Notes under the pieces: model-generated | What the model was told of the DNA's origin: nothing | What the model saw: only the letters and a program-made list of their open reading frames with translations | Databases searched by the model: none | Made by a program: the position numbers and the translations under genes | Shown: one piece after another, positions 1 to 7,428 of the stretch | Numbering within the stretch: position 1 is the first letter of the stretch | How the letters are laid out: each line of letters opens with the position of its first letter | Assembly (NCBI GenBank): GCA_001830835.1 | Contig: MICJ01000012.1 | Location: forward strand, 1 to 38,398 | DNA from: Syntrophobacterales bacterium GWC2_56_13 | GTDB taxonomy: Bacteria > Desulfobacterota > Syntrophia > Syntrophales > UBA5619 | Direction: 5' to 3' | Length of the DNA stretch: 38,398 bases

Positions 1-208
1 GACCACAGAAGACTTTAAGGAAGCCTTCACATCCTTTCTCGAAAAGAGAACCCCGATTTTCAAGGGTAGATAATGCTTCCGGAGAATAGGCAGGAATCAT
101 CTGAATCCCCAAGAGTTTCATCGCTCGGCCAAACTGGGTCAGCTGCGTTTTGCTGACCTCTTCAAATCGAATCTTCCGGATCTCCTGTAGCATCTCTGTC
201 CGTCTCAT
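1..208 (-). pseudogene. ISNCY-type transposase remnant (partial, internally deleted)
   Basis: Reading the minus strand from the ATG at 208, the first residues MRRTEMLQEIRKIRFEE match the N-terminus I know from ISNCY-family integrase-type transposases. The frame then jumps to TQFGRAMKLLGIQMIPAYSPEA, which in that family lies in the catalytic core, shortly before the usual arginine-rich stretch. The intervening helix-turn-helix and first catalytic part are missing, so this copy has an internal deletion. After YSPEA the sequence no longer fits the family, so a further frameshift is likely. The frame stays open to the window edge. Assignment is from remembered family sequence, not from a search. 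Confidence 0.6.
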
Positions 209-236
209 TAGCCACCTCCTTCGGTGACCGATCTAA

Positions 237-281
237 ACCGGACAGTTTACGTGTTACAATACCGGACATATTACGTGCTAC
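237..281. repeat. Tandem 21-bp direct repeats at the IS end
   Basis: Two copies of a 21-bp unit (237-257 and 261-281) start with ACCGGACA and share TTACGTG. They are 24 bp apart and identical at 18 of 21 positions. They sit just upstream of the transposase remnant start, so they probably mark the element's end, where transposase would bind and where its promoter would be autoregulated. The role is inference; the repeat itself is seen directly. Confidence 0.6.
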
Positions 282-301
282 TAACAAATGCAAACTATCC
301 C

Positions 302-330
302 TTGACAAGCAAAAACAGCCCCCCTATACT
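302..330 (+). promoter_or_regulatory. Sigma70-type promoter for the 389-2626 genes
   Basis: TTGACA at 302-307 and TATACT at 325-330 are separated by exactly 17 bp, a near-consensus sigma70 promoter. It points at the gene starting at 389 and begins about 20 bp past the IS terminal repeats. The predicted transcript would have a leader of roughly 50 nt ending in the AGAGGAGGGG ribosome binding site. Confidence 0.7.
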
Positions 331-388
331 TCCACCCATCGAAAGCAATATCTTACCAAGATTTGCCAATAAAGAGGAGGGGTTACCG

Positions 389-1852
389 ATGCGAACCGGA
401 GCAAAATTTTTGGAAGGCATAAAAAAACGCAACTACAACATTTACCACCTGGGTAAAAAAATAGAAAACCCAACGGAATACCCCATGCTTAAGTGGCCGC
501 TCAAGGTAGTCGCCCGCATTCACGACATGGCCCTCGACCCCAAGCACAGCGACCTGCTGACCGCCACATCACCTATCACGGGAGATAAGGTAAACCGCTT
601 CCTGCATGTTTTCGGCAGCATCGATGACTTGTTGATCCGCCAGAAAAAAATGAGGTTCCTGATCACCCATTTGGGGAGCTGCTGCCTGATGTGTCCCGGG
701 CTGGGCGGGGTAAACGCTTTATACTCCACTACATATGACATGGATAAAGAACTCGGGACAAACTACCACCAGAGGTTCATGGATTACATCAAGTATGTTC
801 AGGAAAACGACCTCTTCCTGGCCGGGGCAATGATGGACGTCAAGGGGAACAGAAGCCAGAACGCTTTTGAGCAGGCGGATCCGGACATGTACCTGCACAT
901 CGTGGAAGAAAGAGACGACGGTATTGTTGTCCGGGGCGCCAAAGCGCACCAAACCGGTCCCATGATCGCCGACGAGGTTGTGATCATGCCCTGTGATATC
1001 ATGAGGGACCCCAAAGCGAAGGATTACGCGGTTTCCTTTGCCATCCCCGCCGATACAAAAGGATTGACGTATATTATGCAGCAAAACCTGGCCGACGCCC
1101 TGACTGACACCGCAGAGGGAACAGACGGAATGGACCTGGGCAATGTCAGGTACGGCTGCCAGTTTGGCGCCACGGCGCTCATGGTGTTCGATGACGTTTT
1201 TGTGCCTAAGGAAAGAATTTTTATGCAGGGCGAGTACAAGTACACAAGCAATTTAATAACCCGGATGGGGACAATGGCAAGAATGTGGCAGACCGGGTGC
1301 CGCCCGGGCATATTCGACCTGATTACCGGGGCAACCAAGTTAATCGCCGAGTATAACGGGGTTGCCAAGGCGCCTCATGTTATTGACAAGTTAACAGAGA
1401 TGTCTTTCCTGACTGAAACCGTTTGGGGGCTTGCCCTGGCCTGCGCAAGTTTTGGCAAACCCGTTTCCAACGGCGCTTACCTGCCCGACCCCCTGTTGAC
1501 CAACGTGGCCAAGCTACAGTCAACCCGCAACTACTATGAGCTGGTCAAGATTGCTATCGACCTCTGCGGCGGGCTCCTTGTCAGCGTGCCCTCCGAAAAA
1601 GACTGCAAGAATCCGGAAACGGGCAAGTGGATAGATAAATACTTCAGGGGTGTGGCGGATGTACCCACAGAACACCGGCTGCGTGTGGTAAGGTTTATCC
1701 AGTCGCTGACCGGAGGTCCCGTGGCGGCGGCGCTGCACCACTCGGGCGGTCCGATGCAGAACCAGAAGATCGTAATTTACAGGGAGACTGACTTTAATAA
1801 GAAAACAAAACGGGTTAAGGTTCTGGCGGGAATTGAGGAAGAGGAATTTTAG
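389..1852 (+). CDS. 4-hydroxybutyryl-CoA dehydratase/4-HPA hydroxylase family protein, divergent active site
   Basis: A 487-aa flavoprotein of the 4-hydroxyphenylacetate 3-hydroxylase / 4-hydroxybutyryl-CoA dehydratase superfamily. The ATG at 389 follows AGAGGAGGGG; the frame is open upstream to 224, but that part runs through the promoter. It aligns end to end with the intact dehydratase at 7429-8877, including the GIVVRGAKAHQTG block. Of the four known iron-sulfur ligands of the clostridial enzyme, three Cys equivalents remain (C98, C102, C304). The His292 equivalent is Ala297, Tyr296 becomes Gln301 and Glu257 becomes Thr262. It is therefore unlikely to carry out standard 4-hydroxybutyryl-CoA dehydration; another acyl-CoA or aromatic substrate is possible. 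It is followed after 60 bp by an iron-sulfur flavoprotein gene. Base composition is lower in GC than the right half of the window, which fits acquisition by transfer. Confidence 0.8.
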   Translation: MRTGAKFLEGIKKRNYNIYHLGKKIENPTEYPMLKWPLKVVARIHDMALDPKHSDLLTATSPITGDKVNRFLHVFGSIDDLLIRQKKMRFLITHLGSCCLMCPGLGGVNALYSTTYDMDKELGTNYHQRFMDYIKYVQENDLFLAGAMMDVKGNRSQNAFEQADPDMYLHIVEERDDGIVVRGAKAHQTGPMIADEVVIMPCDIMRDPKAKDYAVSFAIPADTKGLTYIMQQNLADALTDTAEGTDGMDLGNVRYGCQFGATALMVFDDVFVPKERIFMQGEYKYTSNLITRMGTMARMWQTGCRPGIFDLITGATKLIAEYNGVAKAPHVIDKLTEMSFLTETVWGLALACASFGKPVSNGAYLPDPLLTNVAKLQSTRNYYELVKIAIDLCGGLLVSVPSEKDCKNPETGKWIDKYFRGVADVPTEHRLRVVRFIQSLTGGPVAAALHHSGGPMQNQKIVIYRETDFNKKTKRVKVLAGIEEEEF

Positions 1853-1912
1853 GAAACCGTTGAAAAGGTCCGGCGTTTAAAATCTAAAGATAAAATAGGG
1901 AGGTTTCATTTT

Positions 1913-2626
1913 ATGAAAGATTTCAAAGTTAAAATACTTGGAATTTCGGGAACCCCGATTAAAGGGGGTAACTGCGACAAGGCGGTGCACGCCGCCCTGG
2001 ATACCGCGGCGCAAATGGAAGGCGTGGAAACCGAGTTCATTTCCCTGGCGGATAAAAAAATAGCCGCCTGCATACACTGCCAATACTGCGTCGAAAATCA
2101 GTGTGCCTGCAAATTTGAGGACGACGCCACCTGGATTATTGAAAAAATGTTAGAGGCTGATGGTATGATCTGGGGTGCGCCCGTATGGACCCATTCCATT
2201 CCGCCGCAGCTTATTAACCTGCTCTCAAGATGCAGGTATTATGTCTTTTTTACCGGTGACTTTCGCAATATAGTCCTGGGAGTGGTAACCGTATCGTGGA
2301 TGGGGGTGGGAGAGGAATTTGCCCTTTTGTCCATGGAAAGTATGTCCGGAAACCTTTTAATGATCCCCGTGGCTCGCGGCTGGGGCAAGGTAAGCACACT
2401 GGCATTTGGTCAAAGGCCCGCACACATGGATAATGGTGTTCTGGATGACCCGGCCGGTATGGTGCGGATAAAGCTGGTTGGAACACGCGTAGCGGAAATC
2501 ACTAAAAAAATAAAATATGCCAGTTTAGCCGGAGTGGGCCTGACCCCGGAAGAGGAAAGAAGTATTACATGCGGGAAATTCCCCCACTGGCATTTACGAC
2601 GTAAGTTAGTCCTGAGCAAGGGATAA
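1913..2626 (+). CDS. Iron-sulfur flavoprotein / NADPH-dependent FMN reductase family
   Basis: A 237-aa flavodoxin-fold protein. The N-terminal ILGISGTPIKGGNC (8-21) is the FMN phosphate-binding loop of the FMN-reductase family. A compact Cys motif, CX2CX2CX4C with an extra Cys (C53, C56, C59, C64, C66), matches the [4Fe-4S] motif of archaeal-type iron-sulfur flavoproteins. The WGAPVWTHSIPPQL segment (about 87-100) fits the second flavin loop. The ATG is preceded by AGGGAGG. It probably shuttles electrons between ferredoxin-like carriers and its neighbour, the dehydratase-family flavoprotein, with which it shares a promoter; that partnership is inferred from position only. It ends 57 bp before the convergent MBL gene. 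Confidence 0.82.
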   Translation: MKDFKVKILGISGTPIKGGNCDKAVHAALDTAAQMEGVETEFISLADKKIAACIHCQYCVENQCACKFEDDATWIIEKMLEADGMIWGAPVWTHSIPPQLINLLSRCRYYVFFTGDFRNIVLGVVTVSWMGVGEEFALLSMESMSGNLLMIPVARGWGKVSTLAFGQRPAHMDNGVLDDPAGMVRIKLVGTRVAEITKKIKYASLAGVGLTPEEERSITCGKFPHWHLRRKLVLSKG

Positions 2627-2683
2627 GAGTTGCGATGACACCGCCTGTATTTCCTTCAGGAGGCCATTGAAAGAGTTCTCCTG

Positions 2684-3418
2684 TCAGGACGGGATTTCCG
2701 CCATCTCGGCAAATTCGATCGCATGCTGGGGAATAACAATGTCAGCCGAGCTTTTCAGCCGGAGGGCGCTGTCAAATGCCTGGAGACTGTTTACCGAAAC
2801 GCCCGGCGCTATTACCGGCCACTTCACCCGCATTTTTTCGGGCGGGTACATGTTATCTTTAACGCAGCAGAATCCGCTGATGGCCACCGTTCCCTGTTTT
2901 GTATCCACTGCCACCGCCTGCGTACCGGGGGAGTGGCCGGGGAGATGGAGCACCCTGATCCCGTCCAGGATTTCCCGGTCGCCGGCAACCACCCTGAAGC
3001 GCAGATCCTTCAGGTACTCCAGGTTATAGGAACCGGCGAAAAGGGCATGGGCGGAGTATGCAAACTTTATTTCCTCCTCCTGAACAATAACCTTTGCCCT
3101 GGTGCATTTGGTCGTGTTGCCGCAATGGTCGTAGTGAAGGTGGGTCTGAATGACAATGTCAATATCGCCGGGGGTCAAGCCTAACGCGTTCAGTGCTTCT
3201 TCAAAGGAGGCAATCTCCTCGTATGGCCGGCCAAACAGGTAACGCTGGATAGCAGGCGAGGAAAGGCCCGTGTCCACAAGTACGTGCTTGTCCCCCCCTT
3301 TAATATACCAGGCTACCATCGGGATCCAGATTTCCTTTTCATAATCAACAAAATAAGTCATTTGTCCTTTGCTTCCCTTGAACTTGCCGAGGAGCAGCGG
3401 TTTTATGGTGTACTCCAT
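2684..3418 (-). CDS. Lactonase-type metallo-beta-lactamase fold hydrolase
   Basis: A 244-aa protein of the N-acyl-homoserine-lactonase-like branch of the metallo-beta-lactamase fold. Zinc-site residues seen are H93, H95, D97 and H98 in THLHYDHCGN, H162 in LPGHSPG, and a late His in IPQHAIEF. The Asp that normally bridges the two metals is not where expected: the strand reads AISGFCCVKDN, so a Phe/Gly stands at the usual position. It may be a one-metal or altered-metal enzyme, or a subgroup trait. Family reactions include lactone and thioester hydrolysis. Its 5' end overlaps the 3' end of a truncated second MBL gene by 16 bp, and it is the last gene of the minus-strand block. Confidence 0.78.
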   Translation of the reverse strand: MEYTIKPLLLGKFKGSKGQMTYFVDYEKEIWIPMVAWYIKGGDKHVLVDTGLSSPAIQRYLFGRPYEEIASFEEALNALGLTPGDIDIVIQTHLHYDHCGNTTKCTRAKVIVQEEEIKFAYSAHALFAGSYNLEYLKDLRFRVVAGDREILDGIRVLHLPGHSPGTQAVAVDTKQGTVAISGFCCVKDNMYPPEKMRVKWPVIAPGVSVNSLQAFDSALRLKSSADIVIPQHAIEFAEMAEIPS

Positions 3419-3705
3419 TTTAAAAATACCTCCCTGTTAAAATAAATAGACTTCTTTCTTCGCCGATACCCCTCAGGGATCTTCTTGAACTTCTCCCATT
3501 CGGTGATATCATGCGAGGGAAGGATTCCGGCATTGAGCAGCAGCGATAAGTGCTCCAGGCGGCAGATTCCCTCGACGGCCTGCTGGGCACTCCAGGTGTT
3601 GCTGCCCGGAATCTTTGCCGCCAGATTTTCACGGAGCGAGATAACATCCCCCGAAATGATATGGTTCTCCCCCTCCACGCCCATATCGTCCTTCTTTCCC
3701 GAAAT
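3403..3705 (-). pseudogene. 5'-truncated MBL-fold hydrolase remnant
   Basis: Only the C-terminal third of a lactonase-type MBL protein is present. Residues after the Met at 3684 read EGENHIISGDVISLREN, containing the metal-bridging Asp, then a helix region and the family's late metal ligand context ILPSHDITEWEKFKKIPEGY. The N-terminal half with the HxHxDH motif is absent. The frame is continuous with the upstream CoA-transferase frame, separated only by its TGA stop, so the break point lies at or just after that stop. It could still be translated by reinitiation, but it cannot form a complete metal site. Confidence 0.7.
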
Positions 3706-4884
3706 TCAGATGATCTTTTCCCTTATCAGATCGGCCATCTCATCATCGCTGAGCCCGAGGCTCCTGAAGATTTCACGGTTGTCTTCCCCCAGGAGAGGCG
3801 AGGGTTTGTACGTCTCGGGGGCAGGGTACTCTTTGCTTTTGATCGGACAGCCGGGAACATGCACCTCGCCGGCCTTGGGATGGTTCAGGGAGATGATCAT
3901 CTGCCGGGCCTTGATTTGTTCATCCTCAGTCACATCATCGATGCTGTTCACCGGGGCACAGGGAACACCCACCTGATCCAGGATGGCGATCCATTCCTGC
4001 GTGGTTTTCTCATGCATGATTTCAGTTAGGAGGACCGCCAGAGCGTCATGGTGCTCATTGCGGCTGTCATTGGTTGCGAACCGCGGGTCGCTGATCAGCT
4101 CTGGATGGCCTATCACCCGGCAGTAACTCTCCCACTGGTTTTCGTTCACGGCACAGACGACAATGTAGTTGTCCCTGCTGGGGAAAGCCTCGAAGGGGGT
4201 GATCGAGGGGTGGCGGTTGCCGATCGGACCGGGCACCTTGCCGGAAGCCATGTAACGAACGATGGCATTCTCCAGAAGGGCCACCTGGCAGTCGAGCATC
4301 GCGACGTCGATCCGATCGCCGTTCCCGCTCTGCTGCCGTGACAGAAGAGAGCCGAGAATGCCGACGGTCAGGTAAAGACCCGCCGCCAGATCCCCGAGGG
4401 AAATACCGACGCGAGTCGGAGGACCACCTACATGGCCGGTAATGCTCATGATGCCGCCATACCCCTGAACGACCAGATCGTATGCGGCCTTCTTCTGGTA
4501 GGGACCGTAATGACCGAAGCCGGTCAGGGAGGCACAGATCAGGCGGGAATTGACCTTTTTCAAATACTCCTCCGTAAGCCCCAGACGGTCAAGGACTCCC
4601 GGACGAAAATTGTCGACCATCACATCCGCTTTCGCGAGCAGTTTTTCCAGCAGTTTTTTCCCTCGCGGGTCCTTGATATTCAGTGTGATCCCTTTTTTCC
4701 CCCGGTTGAGGCTGATGAAGTAACCGCTCTCTCCGTTGATCATCGGACTTAAACCACGGGCCTCATCTCCGGCGCCCGGCATCTCGACCTTGATCACATC
4801 GGCGCCCAGATCCCCAAGCAGCATAGTGCAATACGGCGCTGCCAGATTTCGTGACAGATCGATCACTCTTATTCCCTTTAGCAT
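3706..4884 (-). CDS. CaiB/BaiF class III acyl-CoA transferase
   Basis: A 392-aa class III CoA transferase of normal family length. The N-terminus GIRVIDLSRNLAAPYCTMLL and the block GADVIKVEMPGAGDEAR are typical. The expected nucleophilic aspartate is D136 in KKAAYDLVVQGYGG. These enzymes move CoA between carboxylic acids through an aspartyl-CoA intermediate and act as intertwined dimers in the cytoplasm. Here it probably activates the pathway acid or recycles CoA from the product. It starts 15 bp after the carboxyltransferase gene ends and is followed at once by the MBL remnant, so it is probably cotranscribed. The substrate cannot be read from the sequence. Confidence 0.9.
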   Translation of the reverse strand: MLKGIRVIDLSRNLAAPYCTMLLGDLGADVIKVEMPGAGDEARGLSPMINGESGYFISLNRGKKGITLNIKDPRGKKLLEKLLAKADVMVDNFRPGVLDRLGLTEEYLKKVNSRLICASLTGFGHYGPYQKKAAYDLVVQGYGGIMSITGHVGGPPTRVGISLGDLAAGLYLTVGILGSLLSRQQSGNGDRIDVAMLDCQVALLENAIVRYMASGKVPGPIGNRHPSITPFEAFPSRDNYIVVCAVNENQWESYCRVIGHPELISDPRFATNDSRNEHHDALAVLLTEIMHEKTTQEWIAILDQVGVPCAPVNSIDDVTEDEQIKARQMIISLNHPKAGEVHVPGCPIKSKEYPAPETYKPSPLLGEDNREIFRSLGLSDDEMADLIREKII

Positions 4885-4899
4885 CTGAATAATCTCCCG

Positions 4900-6453
4900 T
4901 TACAGTGGCAAGTTCGAGTGTTTCTTCTTCGGCCGCCACTCCTTCTTGCCGCTGAGCGCCTGAAGCCCGCTGGTCATTTTCAGCCGCAGTTCCTGGGGAT
5001 CGATGACATCATCCACCAGCCCCCATTCGGCTGCCTTATACGGCGATGCGAATCGATGGCGATACTGTTCGACCATCTCCGCCCGTTTGGCCGTCGGATT
5101 GTCCGCCTTATCGATCTCGTTGCGGAAGACGACGTTGGCGGCTGCCTCGGGACCCACGACGGCCACTTCGGCCGTGGGAAAGGCCAGAACGATGTCCGCC
5201 CCCATCCCCTTGCCGCACATGGCGGAATAGGCGCCCCCATAATCCTTCCTCATGATCACCGTGATCTTCGGTACGACCGACTCGGAGTAGGCGTAGAGAA
5301 GTTTTGCCCCGTTGCGGATGATCCCTTGGTGCTCCTGATCAAGGCCGGGCAAATAACCCGGGCAGTCCACGAAGGTGATCAGGGGCAGGTTGAATGCGTC
5401 ACAGAAGCGGACAAAACGGGCCGCCTTCCAGGAGGCATTGACATCGAGGCAGCCCGCGATGACACGGGGCTGGTTCCCGACGATACCGACCGGCCTGCCG
5501 TCCAGACGGGCGAAACCGATCACGATATTGGGCGCAAACAGCTTCTGAATCTCCAGAAAATCGCCTTGATCCACAACCGGTTTGATCACATCCCGAACAT
5601 CAAAAGCCTGCTTCGAACGTTCGGGGATGACCTCCCGGAGCTCGGGAACCAGCCTCTGCGGAGAATCGGTGCAGACCGCACGCGGCGGCTCCTCGCCGCT
5701 GTTGGCAGGCAGGAAACTCAGTAGGCGGCGCACAAGTTCCATGGCCTCTCGTTCACTCTTCACTACGAAGTGCGCAATTCCCGTTACACGGCCATGCACC
5801 TTGCCGCCGCCCAGTTCCTCAAAGCCCACTTCCTCGCCTGTGACCGCCTTGATGACGGCCGGCCCGGTAATGAACATCTTGGCAACCGGATCCACCATGA
5901 TGATGAAGTCGGTCAGGGCCGGCGCATAAACCGTCCCGCCGGCACAGGGGCCCAGAATCACCGAGATCTGGGGAATCCAGCCGGAAGCAATGCTCGTACG
6001 AAAAAACAGAGAGCAATACCCGTTCAAGGCGCCCATCCCCTCCTGAATCCGGGCGCCGCCCGAATCATTCAGGCCGACCACAGGGGCGCCGACCTTCATG
6101 GCCTGGTCCAGAAGCCGGCAGATCTTCAGACCCTGCGCTTCCCCCAGAGAACCTCCCATAACCGTGAAATCATTTGCAAAAGCATAAACGCGCCGCCGGT
6201 CAATACTCCCCCAGCCGGCAATAACGCCTTCGTTGGTCAGTTCCATGTCCGAAAGACCAAAATCGAGACACCGGTTTCTGACCCACGGGTCCAGTTCCGT
6301 AAAGCTGCCGGAATCCATAAGCAGATCCAACCTTTCCCCGGCTGTCAGCTTGCCCCGCTTATGTTGCTGGGCCATTTTATCCGGCCCGCCTCCCAGGCCC
6401 AGTTTTTTTCGTTTTTGTTCCAGCTCTGCCAACAAACGTTCATGGTACGCCAT
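4900..6453 (-). CDS. Acyl-CoA carboxyltransferase, propionyl-CoA carboxylase beta type
   Basis: About 517 aa, the usual length of PccB/MmdA-type carboxyltransferases. Two crotonase-like halves are visible: the N-terminal half with LNDSGGARIQEG and GPCAGGTVYAPALTDF (acyl-CoA oxyanion hole), and the C-terminal half with DCPGYLPGLDQEHQGIIRNG and KDYGGAYSAMCGKG (biotin side). All expected glycine motifs are intact. I prefer the ATG at 6453; a TTG three codons earlier (6462) is the alternative. It could serve an ATP-driven carboxylase or a sodium-pumping decarboxylase (methylmalonyl- or glutaconyl-CoA). No biotin carboxylase, biotin carrier or membrane decarboxylase subunit lies in the window, so partners must be elsewhere. 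Confidence 0.88.
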   Translation of the reverse strand: MAYHERLLAELEQKRKKLGLGGGPDKMAQQHKRGKLTAGERLDLLMDSGSFTELDPWVRNRCLDFGLSDMELTNEGVIAGWGSIDRRRVYAFANDFTVMGGSLGEAQGLKICRLLDQAMKVGAPVVGLNDSGGARIQEGMGALNGYCSLFFRTSIASGWIPQISVILGPCAGGTVYAPALTDFIIMVDPVAKMFITGPAVIKAVTGEEVGFEELGGGKVHGRVTGIAHFVVKSEREAMELVRRLLSFLPANSGEEPPRAVCTDSPQRLVPELREVIPERSKQAFDVRDVIKPVVDQGDFLEIQKLFAPNIVIGFARLDGRPVGIVGNQPRVIAGCLDVNASWKAARFVRFCDAFNLPLITFVDCPGYLPGLDQEHQGIIRNGAKLLYAYSESVVPKITVIMRKDYGGAYSAMCGKGMGADIVLAFPTAEVAVVGPEAAANVVFRNEIDKADNPTAKRAEMVEQYRHRFASPYKAAEWGLVDDVIDPQELRLKMTSGLQALSGKKEWRPKKKHSNLPL

Positions 6454-6552
6454 ATCCTTCAAACCTTTCCGTTGGTTAACCTCTCTGTTCCCGGAAATGG
6501 CCTTCCCCTTTTCAGGGTCGCTCCCTGTTGATCAGGCCCATTTTACGACTCC

Positions 6553-6598
6553 GGCAGCGGAAAAGGAGCCGGGCCGCTGCCCGCAAAGACCTGCGGGC
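6553..6598 (-). promoter_or_regulatory. Two mutually exclusive hairpins between genes
   Basis: In the 150-bp gap between the Cys-rich protein gene and the carboxyltransferase, GCCCGCA (6579-6585) pairs with TGCGGGC (6592-6598) around a 6-nt loop. The overlapping CCGCTGCC (6574-6581) pairs with GGCAGCGG (6553-6560). Both cannot form together. Neither is followed by a clear U run in the minus-strand transcript. This could be a weak attenuator or RNA-processing site; function is inference. Confidence 0.35.
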
Positions 6599-6612
6599 GG
6601 ACACCGGGATGT

Positions 6613-6945
6613 TCAGCACCCGTCACTCGGCTTGTTTTTCAGCTCCACAGCAAGTTCATCCGCTATCCTCACCGGGATCTCCTCCATCGTCGCAGAGCGG
6701 TAATCCATCAAATCCGGTCCTATAATATGACACGACCCTGCGCTCTTGTTCACACCTTCACCGTCGGCACAGCACGCCGGACATCCGCAAACCACGAGCA
6801 TCGTATCGGCTTGTGCTCCCGGCAGGGCGAGGGACACCTCTTCCCCCAGGGCAACCTGCAGCTTCTCCCGGATCTGTTGCACCAGTTTTATACGGTCATA
6901 TGCGGGATTGCAACCGCCGCAGTACCGGACCCCTAAGCTGATCAT
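6613..6945 (-). CDS. Cys-rich small protein with CGGCNPxYDR motif, unknown function
   Basis: A 110-aa protein starting MISLGVRYCGGCNPAYDR. It has eight cysteines: C9 and C12 in the N-terminal CGGC, C53, C55, C58 and C59 in VVCGCPACCA, C72, and the terminal C110. The spacing suggests an iron-sulfur or zinc site but matches no domain I can name with confidence. The ATG at 6945 overlaps the TGA of the upstream dehydratase pseudogene as ATGA, the usual sign of translational coupling. It was therefore probably encoded with the intact form of that dehydratase, perhaps as an accessory or electron-transfer protein. The partnership is inference from position. Confidence 0.72.
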   Translation of the reverse strand: MISLGVRYCGGCNPAYDRIKLVQQIREKLQVALGEEVSLALPGAQADTMLVVCGCPACCADGEGVNKSAGSCHIIGPDLMDYRSATMEEIPVRIADELAVELKNKPSDGC

Positions 6946-7428
6946 CCTGCCATCATCCGCTGAGCCTGGGGAGAACCGGCGCCATGCATGGATTCGGTCA
7001 GATAGCCGACGGCCACCGCCCACAGGGTCATCGCCTCGATGAGGCGCAGCATCCTCTGCCGGTGCCGTGTGGGATAAGCGGCGGCCCCGATGAGGATGTC
7101 CCTGTTGCCCACCTTGCACCCGCCGTAGGACTGGCGGTGGTATCCGGCAAACCGCTCTACCAGCATCCCGGAAAAATCGTGTTCACCGCACATGAAGACC
7201 CTCTCCCATGGGATCCGTCATGCACCCGTCCACCGTCCAATCCTTCTCCTCCCATGCCGTCACATATCTCCTGAATCGCTCGTGGTAATCCGTCCCATGC
7301 TTCAGGTCCATCTCATGGGTCGTGCTCCACAGGGCGTTGAGAGCATCCATCCCTACGCATCTCTGGAAACAGGTCCCCGTCATATTGCCCATAAGCCGTT
7401 GCATCTTCACCTTCTTGATATCGGGAAC
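6942..7428 (-). pseudogene. 4-hydroxybutyryl-CoA dehydratase paralogue with two internal deletions
   Basis: Three separated pieces of the dehydratase are joined. The first runs from KKVKMQRLMG through TGTCFQRCVGMD to VDGCMTDP (about residues 86-153 of the intact neighbour, with both N-terminal Cys ligands). The second runs from PWERVFMCGEHDF through AGYHRQSYGGCKVG to about residue 312 (His/Tyr/Cys site intact). The third runs from the helix near residue 415 through VGYLTESMHGAGSPQAQRMM. The first 85 residues, about 115 residues at the first junction and about 100 at the second are missing. The first junction also changes the reading frame, so no complete enzyme can be made. The remnant begins in frame directly after the stop of the intact gene. 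The intact copy's residues and order make the assignment firm. Confidence 0.85.

Noticed and set aside
3700-3710. Possible stop-codon read-through joining the CoA transferase to the MBL remnant in frame (and likewise abfD to its remnant at 7429)
   Set aside because: Being in frame has a one-in-three chance each time, no selenocysteine or pyrrolysine signal is seen, and the remnants cannot fold alone.
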